In this document: one piece after another, positions 56,701-64,000 of the stretch
Numbering within the stretch: position 1 is the first letter of the stretch
Layout of the letters: the number at the start of each line of letters is the position of its first letter
From: Cenococcum geophilum 1.58
Taxonomy: Eukaryota; Ascomycota; Dothideomycetes; Gloniales; Gloniaceae
Reading direction: 5' to 3'
DNA: 64,000 nucleotides
Assembly (NCBI GenBank): GCA_001692895.1
Contig: KV748290.1
Coordinates: 62,001-126,000, forward strand
Translations under genes and position numbers: made by a program
Notes under the pieces: generated by a model
Database searches by the model: none
The model's input: only the letters and a program-made list of their open reading frames with translations
What the model was told of the DNA's origin: nothing

Positions 56701-58230
56701 CTTGCGGTCGGCCCCCAATCGCTATTACCTTGCAGTAGGGAGATTATAAGGGCTCGTCCCGGAAGAGGTTTAGAAAGATATTAGAGAGATATCGGCATGC
56801 CGCTATATATTATCTATCTATCTAACCCCTACTTTAAACTTCTAAAAAACCTTAATAAGGAAAAAACGTAACTAAAGAAAAGACGCGAGGATTGCTAGGA
56901 GACCTATTAGAAGCCTACTAAAAGCATGCCGGTGACTACCTAGGCTAATAGGGATTTTTATACAACTTTACTTCTAAGCCTTTATACCAGTCTATAATTA
57001 ATTATAAGTATTATAGGCAATTTAGTGTTCCAGTATAGTTCCGTAGAACCTTTTAGTATAGAATTTAACGTACAGAGCCTTGGCTTACCGTTATCTTTAA
57101 CTACTAAGATGTAGTCTATAATTCTTTCTTATAATCCTTTTCTTATAATCCTCTACGTTACTAACGCATTACTCCCGTATTTGCCCTTAGGCTATTAAAT
57201 GCGATTAAGGTATTAATTAATTAGTTAAAGAGACTTATCTCTTAAGATTTAGTACATATGCTTTTAAATCTGGTAGTCCTATACTATATATTTGGCGTAG
57301 CTCTACTGCCCAGCAAACAGGGACATTTCGCGATAGTAATTGTAGCTATTATACAATTGTTAAGAACGTCTATAACGTTGTTCTTTAATACTATAGTATC
57401 GTTTTAGGTCTAATTTAACCTATATATATCTTTAATTTGACGTCTTAATTGCCTTCCCCTGGCCGCGTAGTTAGTTTTTGTAAGGAAGTAATAGTTAAAT
57501 GACTTATACGCGTGTTTCCTTTCTTCTAAATAGCGCTGTTATAACAGAGTTATATCGGCAAGGTTGCGGCTATTTACTAGAAGGGTATTAGAAGGTAAAG
57601 TATAAAGATACCTTACTTATTAAGCTGCTCCTTTTCTTAAACACCTCACTTCTCGCCATTAACCGTCGTCCAATTTTGGACGTATCTTCGATATATTATT
57701 AAGATTTTCTTCTTTTCCATTATTAATTTAATATACCTCTTCGTTCTCCTACTAACTGCTCTTTTAAGTAGATTCTACAGCGTATCCTAGCCCTACCTTT
57801 GCATATAGAACCCTAACCTCCGCTAACTCGCAACTAGTACTAGTCCTACCTAAATAATTTTGCCTATATATTTTTAAAAGACTAGAAATCTAATAATAGG
57901 ATTCTAGAGGCTTATAATAAGACGCACTGCGTTAAATCCAATACCTTTAGCCCTTATAATTAATGCATGCGTACTAAGAGCGGTAGTTGCGTTAAGGTAA
58001 GTTTTTCTATTCTTAATAGATTTCTATTATTAACTTTAAGCTTTAATAGCCTGGGCCTAAATAGTAACGATCCTTTAATGTCCTTAACTACTACATTACC
58101 CAGGCTTTATGTCATTCTAGCGCTAATGCTAAACGTCTTAGTCGCATTTAAGACTATACCATAGCTATCTATACCGCCTATAATTCTTAGCAAGCCAGCT
58201 AGTAACGCCTAATATAAGAGCAAGGTTAGT
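56701..58230. other. Unassigned interval within Gypsy G 3' region
   Basis: 1.5 kb with no domain recognised on either strand. Longer than a usual 3' untranslated region, so it probably includes another inserted element. The first 100 bp (56701-56800) are little mutated. Confidence 0.35.
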
Positions 58231-58860
58231 ATACTAAGGATAGGGTGCAGAATAGGGGTGATAAGAAGAAGGTCGCTGTCTACTATAGGAAGGAGTTCGC
58301 GCATACGCGTCAAGTTTCAAAAGAGTATAACATAATGCGGTATCAGGTAGGTTACCCTTTAGGCACCTAGCAGATAGGTAACTAATAGTTACCATAGTAA
58401 GGTCTTAGTAGTTCTAGACTGTGCTAGCTAGCCAACGTCTCTATTTATTCTAGGCTTAAGTATATCTTTATTAACTATAAGCTTACGCCGTAAGAGCTTT
58501 ATTAGTATTAGTTTAGACCTAATATTAGTATTAAGTGTTTAAGAGTCTCTGCTCTATCTACACCTCATTATCCTCCCCCTATTTTTATACCTACTCGTAC
58601 CCCTACCAAGGGGTCTAAATCCCATTCTTGTTAGCTATTACTTAATGGCCCAATAAATACTAATCCTGCTCCTAAGGGTAAGGCATAGTAGCTTTTCGGG
58701 TTAGGCATTTAGGATTTATTTTTATATATAGTAGCAATTAAGGACCTCGATTAGGTGCTTAGGAAGGCCTTAAAAGGCTTTTAGGAAGGGCCTAAAAGCC
58801 CTAGAAATAATATTCCTAATATAAATAAATAAATAGGAATACAATTCTAGCAAAATGCCC
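58231..58860 (+). pseudogene. pogo-like transposase N-terminus relic
   Basis: In the + strand, K-E-F-A-H-T-R-Q-V-S-K-E-Y-N-I (58294-58338) resembles the helix-turn-helix start of fungal pogo/Fot1-type (Tc1-mariner) transposases, where an acidic-aromatic stretch, T-R and Y-N-I precede an R-L motif. About 40 codons on, N-Y-K-L-T-P (58474-58491) matches the second conserved block, before a proline-rich segment. Several in-frame stops follow, and no DDE catalytic block is visible before Gypsy G chromodomain sequence begins. It may be a truncated transposon inserted in the Gypsy. The similarity is from memory of the family and short, so moderate at best. Confidence 0.4.
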
Positions 58861-61800
58861 TATTAACTCTATACTATATATATGAAAAGGCTAAGGACCT
58901 GTCCTGCCTTAGGCCGTAGCCCTATCCTTATAGTTTCCGGAGCCTATCTATTCCATATCCGATTTAACCTATTTACTCTTTTCCCGAGCTTTCTTTATAG
59001 GTTATAATAATACCATAGTATTAGAGCGCTTTCTATAACTTGCAGATTATAAACCTTAGTCCTAACATTCTTTTAGAATATCTTTACAATAATTAAGGTA
59101 ATCCTCTAGTTCCTATATAGAGTCCTTAGCGGGCCAGCCTAGCTATTTAACTTTAAATTAAAGCTTGTTCTTAACAGACTTATAGTATAGTATAGCTTTG
59201 ACCTCGTACTACTCGCCCACCACCTTAGGGTGTTTAATTGGGCCTAGACGGAAGTTCTTTTTTAGCGATAGTCTATACTATAGCTCTAGTAGGTTTATAT
59301 AAAACACTAAATACACACGGGCTATAAATAGGGGTAGCTAGAGATAATAGGCTAGCTTACCAATTCATTCCTTAACTTAGAAGGGACCTAGGTATCTTAT
59401 ATTAAGCTTCTTTAATAGTTAACAGGTCTTAATATTCATTAAACATAATAAAACCTTATCGCCTACTCTAAAATGCTTATTCTAGTACTTACAGTTATAC
59501 TAAAGTCTCTGCTGCTCTTAGGCATCTTATAGGCTCTACTTTATATACTTCCATTACTCCTCCTATTCCTAGAGGTATCTTTATACTCTCCAATAGATAT
59601 CCTTAAACTTCCCAGTAGGATCCTATAACTAATCATACGGCCTTAGCCAGTAATCATTAGGTATACTATTAAACCCAAATAGTTAGACGCCATAGGTAAT
59701 CTAAATTAGTGTATACTTATATAATGCGTGTTGCTTTAAATTATAAGCGTACTCCGCGTACGGGAGTAGCTCACACTAGTTATCTTACTAGTAGTTTAAA
59801 TACATCCATAGGTAAGACTCCAGTTCCTAGTTCTGGCGTTCCGTTTACCCATCCGTCTATAGGTAAAAAGCCATACTATAACGGTAGTCTATCTTTAAAT
59901 AGAAGCATAGATCTAACTAGTACTAACTTATAAAGACGCTACCCCTATCAGTAATAATAAAGTGCGGCTAATCTACTTTAAGAAAGGATTTCTCCTTAAT
60001 CAGGTTAGTAAGCGCTTATACATTAATTATCTTATTAACAGGAAGGTATTAGACGTACTTTAAAAACCTATTAATAAGTATAAGGACCAAATCGTATATT
60101 CGTCCTTAACCATCTTTAAATAGCGGGAGATCCGTAATAAAGTCCATGGCGTAATATTACTATAGCTCACTAGCAAAGGGAACTAATTCAAGTAAACCCT
60201 ATAGCTTATACCTACAGATCTTATATACTTAACACTTCTTATAATAGCTAATATACTCCTTTACTTCCTACTTAAGCCTTAGCTAATAGTATTTACGCTA
60301 AAATAATTCCACTATCTTTACTTAACCATAGTGGCCGCCTAGGGGATTATTATAATTCTTTATAAGAATCTTCTGTTATAGATTTACTTCTTATAGCACC
60401 CAAACCTTACTACCTCTACGCAGTAGGCCTATTGGGTCTAGTTCCCAATAGTAGCGCCTAGCAGCTTCCTTTCCGTTACATTTCCAGTCTACTTTTATAT
60501 TAAAGGTGGTATAGGAAGTATTCCTCCATTACACCTTACGGATAAGATCTATTAACCCTTTAGATAGTTCCTAAGTAAAAGCTATTTTATTCCGTACTAC
60601 TCCAAATATAAGACTAAATAGTACTATAGATCTTATAACTCTTTAATACGCGTACATTAGGAAGGCCGCTATAAGGTTAAAGTCCTTTAGTTATTATAGG
60701 GCTCTAAGTTCCGATTACTCTATAGCTATACTATTTATTTAAGGGGATAGCTTAGTAATTAGAGATAGTGTATTACTAGGTTCTAAGAATGTATTGGGGA
60801 CGTTTTATCTAGGTATATTTAGACCCTTATTAGTAATAGACCGGGTACTAGCTAAAACGTTAATAGAAACCAATAGGGCTTATACCGCCTAAAACTTAGT
60901 ACATAAAGCTATAAATACTTAAGCATCCTACACCTAGAGCTTATTCTATAATATAGGGAGTAAGATATCTATTATCTATTTTCCTTCTCCCATTTTAAAG
61001 CCTTTAGTATAGTCTAGCCGTCATAACGGTCTATTAGCAGGGTTATTTTCCCCTAGCTTATATTTAATCTTAAAATTAAATTGCGTAAGCTCCTCTACCT
61101 ATCTGGCTTATTAAAGTATAAGCTCCTTTATAGTTATAAAATAGCGTAGATTATAGTAATCTAAGAGTACACAAGTAGTATAACTCGCGTGCTTAAGGTA
61201 GTGTCGCTACTATTTAAAGCAGTCAACTATAGCTAGCAGTTCCTTATCATGGGTATAATACCTAACTTTAGGTCCCTAGAATTTTCTGTTATAAAATACT
61301 ACTAGTCTCTAATAGAGCTGGGTAGCGTCTAGATGCCTATTAGGTTACAGTAGGATACCAATAAGGGCAAAATTCGATGCATTAGTAATCATCATTAATA
61401 GCTAATCTAGGTTAAAATGCCGCAGTAATAGAGCTTCTATAAACTTTATACAAAGTTCCTAAAAGGCCTTCTAAACCTTTCCGGGCCATAACCATAGCTT
61501 ATACCATTTAGTTAGTCCCTTCTTAGTTTTCTTCCTTACCGCCTTTAAGCTTTTTACTCCTTAGGTTAGGTCTTAAAAAGCTTCCGTAATATAGTTAAAT
61601 AGGTATTAGGCAACATCTAAGTAGTTATAGATAAAGCGCCTATAGAAATTAGCAAAGCCTAGGAACACTTAAACATCCTAATAGCTCTCTAGCTCCGGCC
61701 ACTTCTAAATTATCTACACCCTTACTAGGTCTATAACTACACCTATAGGCGTTATAATATACCCCAGGAACTTAACCTGCTTAGTATTAAAGACATACTT

Positions 61801-64000
61801 TAACGCCTTAGCGTAGAGGCCCTAATTATCTAAATATTCCAGCACTTCGCGGATGTATTACTCATATTAATCCTTATCTTCTAAGTAGATTAAGATATTA
61901 TCTAAATAAACAACATATATACGGTCAACTAGTCCCCCTAAGGCTCTATAAATATACAATTAGAATATCATAAGCGTATTAGCTAGCCCGAAAGGTATTA
62001 CCAGATACTTAAAGTAGCTATATTAGGTCTTAAAAGCGGTCTTTTACTTATTCCCTTCTTTAATATAGAGCCTATAATAGGCGTTTTATAAATCTAACTT
62101 TATAAAGATCTTTGCCCTAAATAGTTAATCCAGCATTTTACTAACCAGTGGTAGTGGGTAACAGTTCTTAATTATAATTTTGTTAAGACCGCGATAGTCT
62201 ATATATAGCCTTATGGTTCCATCTAGTTTTAAAATAAAGAGGATTGGCGCGCCTAACGGCAACTTACTAGGCTAGATCCATCCCTTTTCTAGTAAGCTAT
62301 TAAGGTACTTCTATAGGATCTTAAGCTCTTTACGCAAGAGGTTATAAATAGAAAGGTTTAGCGGTTACTTACCTTCTTCTAAATTAATTATATAATCGTA
62401 CTCCGAGTTCTATAGTAGGACTTTAGCTCTCCTACCCAAAAATACCCTTAGTAAGTCCTTTAGGCCTACTGGAATATTTAACAAATTAGGGTCGCGTTCG
62501 TCCTTTGCGTTATTATTAGGTAGGTCCCAGAGCTCCCTTAGGATACTTACGGGTAGCGTCGTGCGCTATAGTAGTTGCTTATATATAGTTACCACCGTAT
62601 ATTAAACCGTTTTATATAGTAGCTAGTAAAGGGTAGGGAACTTCTTAACGCAACGTTTAAGGTGCCGTAGTATACTCTCTGTATATTACTTAAGCTAAAG
62701 TAACCTATAGCGGTTAAAGTATCTCGTAAGATCCTTAAGATCACCGCCTCCCTACAATATCTCCGCGACCTATCCAGTAGTTCCCTATAGGGTTTCTGTT
62801 ATAGAGGGGTTATTACCTATACTAGGCTCTATACCCATCTTATTATTAAACAGGGGTTAAATCCAATACTCCTTTAAGTATAGAGCATATACTATTTTAC
62901 CTAGAGCTACATTCTCTAGGATATCCTTTAGGCTTATTAGTAATATATACCCTTCCAAATCTTTATTATTCCACCATTTAAAGGCTCCAGTCTTAAAGCA
63001 TATCTTAAAATCTGCTTCTATAAGCTAAGGGTATCTAAGGATAAAGTTATAACCTACAAAGTTAGCCGCCTAGAAGGGTTACGGGCCAACAACCTTAGTA
63101 CGGTTATATATATCGGCTACTAATACTATAAGCTTATAGGCACTATATAGCTTAATCCAATACTTATCTAGGAAGCCTATAATAGGTTTCCACCACCTTT
63201 ACAATAGGATAAGTTTATACTCTTTTACCAAATCATATTATATAAAATTAATTTCGGCGCCGCTATTATATAGTGCTTAAAACTATCATACCTCACCTAT
63301 AGGGAGTGTTATTTCCAGCTTAACAGCAATACGGAGAGTCTCTCCTTCTATATCTTACCCTAATTGCAGCCAGAAGAGGTCCGCGACTAGGGCTTTTCTT
63401 TTTTTAGATCATTAGTGCGGTTATTACCCTGCTTATTTTTCCAATAAAATCTACCTCCAAAGTTTTCTCTTAACTTCTTAGAGTGTTCCTATAAAGGTAC
63501 CGGACGGGTATTAGGTTAACCCCAAAAGTCTTTCCCATTATTTAAGGTTCCTAACTTTAACCCTTCCGAAGTTCTCTTTAAGAACAGCTTCTTTAAAGGT
63601 TAGGTTTACCCTATATTACTATTAAAGTACCCACGCTTTTAATAACCCCCTAGCTTCCTACTAGAAGAGGTCTGGTTCTTTACCACATCCTCAGCGTTTA
63701 AAACCGCTCGTTTAAAATCCGTATATACAGTAACCCGCGATAAAGCTCCTATACGCTTTATTTCGTCATAAATTACTAGCTTAATTCTAGCCTAGATAAA
63801 TCCAATTTTCTCCTTCTTATAAACGCTGCCGTCCTTGTTTTTAAAGGGCTCTAAATCTATCTGTTAAGCATAAGTTTTTATAAAGTTTATAAACTGGCGA
63901 AAGTCTTAACAGTCCAGCTATATACCATTCCAGAATTATTTTACATTATTATATTATATAATATACGGATCTTAGGTCCAACCCTTTAAGAAGGTCTATA

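Larger units (their letters stand above)
56472..64000 (-). mobile_element. Ty3/Gypsy chromovirus-type element, family G (runs past window end)
   Basis: Minus-strand Gypsy. From left: 3' LTR (56472-56686), polypurine tract (complement of CCCCCCCCC, 56691-56698), a 2.2 kb interval with a foreign transposase relic, chromodomain (about 59080-59190), integrase (about 59300-60500), RNase H (about 61000-61500), reverse transcriptase (about 61600-62400, Y-L-D-[DN] box near 61905), protease (about 63130-63330, with an S-G-A-E-I-N-F-I motif) and the start of gag with the knuckle region (about 63380-64000). The 5' LTR is outside the window. Coding parts are broken and RIP-mutated, more lightly than Gypsy A or B. 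It truncates Copia J. Confidence 0.85.

Noticed and set aside
57967-58164. 65-codon open frame beginning with a possible 5' splice site (GTAAGT)
   Set aside because: No recognisable domain, no supporting exon on either side, and surrounded by decayed element sequence.
1-64000. Centromere or telomere-proximal location
   Set aside because: Nested RIP-mutated retroelements fit either, but no telomeric repeat or centromere-specific satellite is visible, and AT-rich blocks also occur within chromosome arms.

Overview
This 64 kb window looks like an AT-rich, repeat-filled tract from the nuclear genome of a filamentous ascomycete (Pezizomycotina). Two things point there. First, almost every repeat carries the mark of repeat-induced point mutation (RIP): CpA/TpG is scarce, TpA is abundant, CpG is largely spared, and reading frames are full of TAG/TAA. 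Second, the element families are those of such fungi: chromodomain Ty3/Gypsy elements, Copia elements with a fungal-type CCHC knuckle, a Crypton with an Ndc10-like recombinase and GCR1_C-like tail, piggyBac-like and pogo-like relics. I see no intact protein-coding host gene. The only gene I judge functional is a tRNA-Ser(AGA) at 29.4 kb. The species cannot be named from the sequence alone.

Layout. 1-4247: 3' part of a Gypsy element (family A, +), inserted into an older Gypsy relic on the minus strand (family F, 4248-8718). That relic is also split by a 2.2 kb terminal-inverted-repeat element (5211-7419) filled with minisatellites. 8719-9731: unassigned sequence with a degenerate 12-bp array and a perfect 32-bp palindrome. 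9732-10261: piggyBac-like transposase fragment with its end. 10262-15152: minus-strand Gypsy relics E and F2, with a solo LTR inside E. 15153-20554: Gypsy family B (+; LTR, gag, protease), split by a 2.8 kb gag-only Copia element (K). 20555 to about 25480: Gypsy D (-) with its 3' LTR and a small TTAA-type inverted-repeat element inside. About 25.8-29.3 kb: RIP-damaged Crypton (-) and its minisatellites. 29.4 kb: tRNA-Ser. 29.8-30.8 kb: a less mutated patch with relatives of the 5-7 kb TIR element and of the piggyBac-like end. 31.4-33.1 kb: LTR fragments, including one nearly unmutated solo LTR.

33297-56471 is a nest that can be ordered by insertion. A minus-strand family B Gypsy (33297 to about 47281) was interrupted by a solo LTR in its polypurine tract, by a full-length family A Gypsy (34389-42339, target duplication CTTTA), by a second Copia K copy (42632-45447, CTATT), and by a further A-like Gypsy (from 47282). 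The A-like element was in turn cut by a 294-bp insert with 15-bp direct repeats and by a tandem pair of Copia J units (49478-56471) in which I can find integrase but no reverse transcriptase. The last element, Gypsy G (-), runs from its 3' LTR at 56472 past the window end.

The window therefore holds no cooperating gene set; it is a transposon graveyard inactivated by RIP. Its main value is as a record of insertion order, of non-autonomous Copia forms, and of short insertions (under about 400 bp) that escaped mutation. Family letters (A-K) are local labels given here, not published names.
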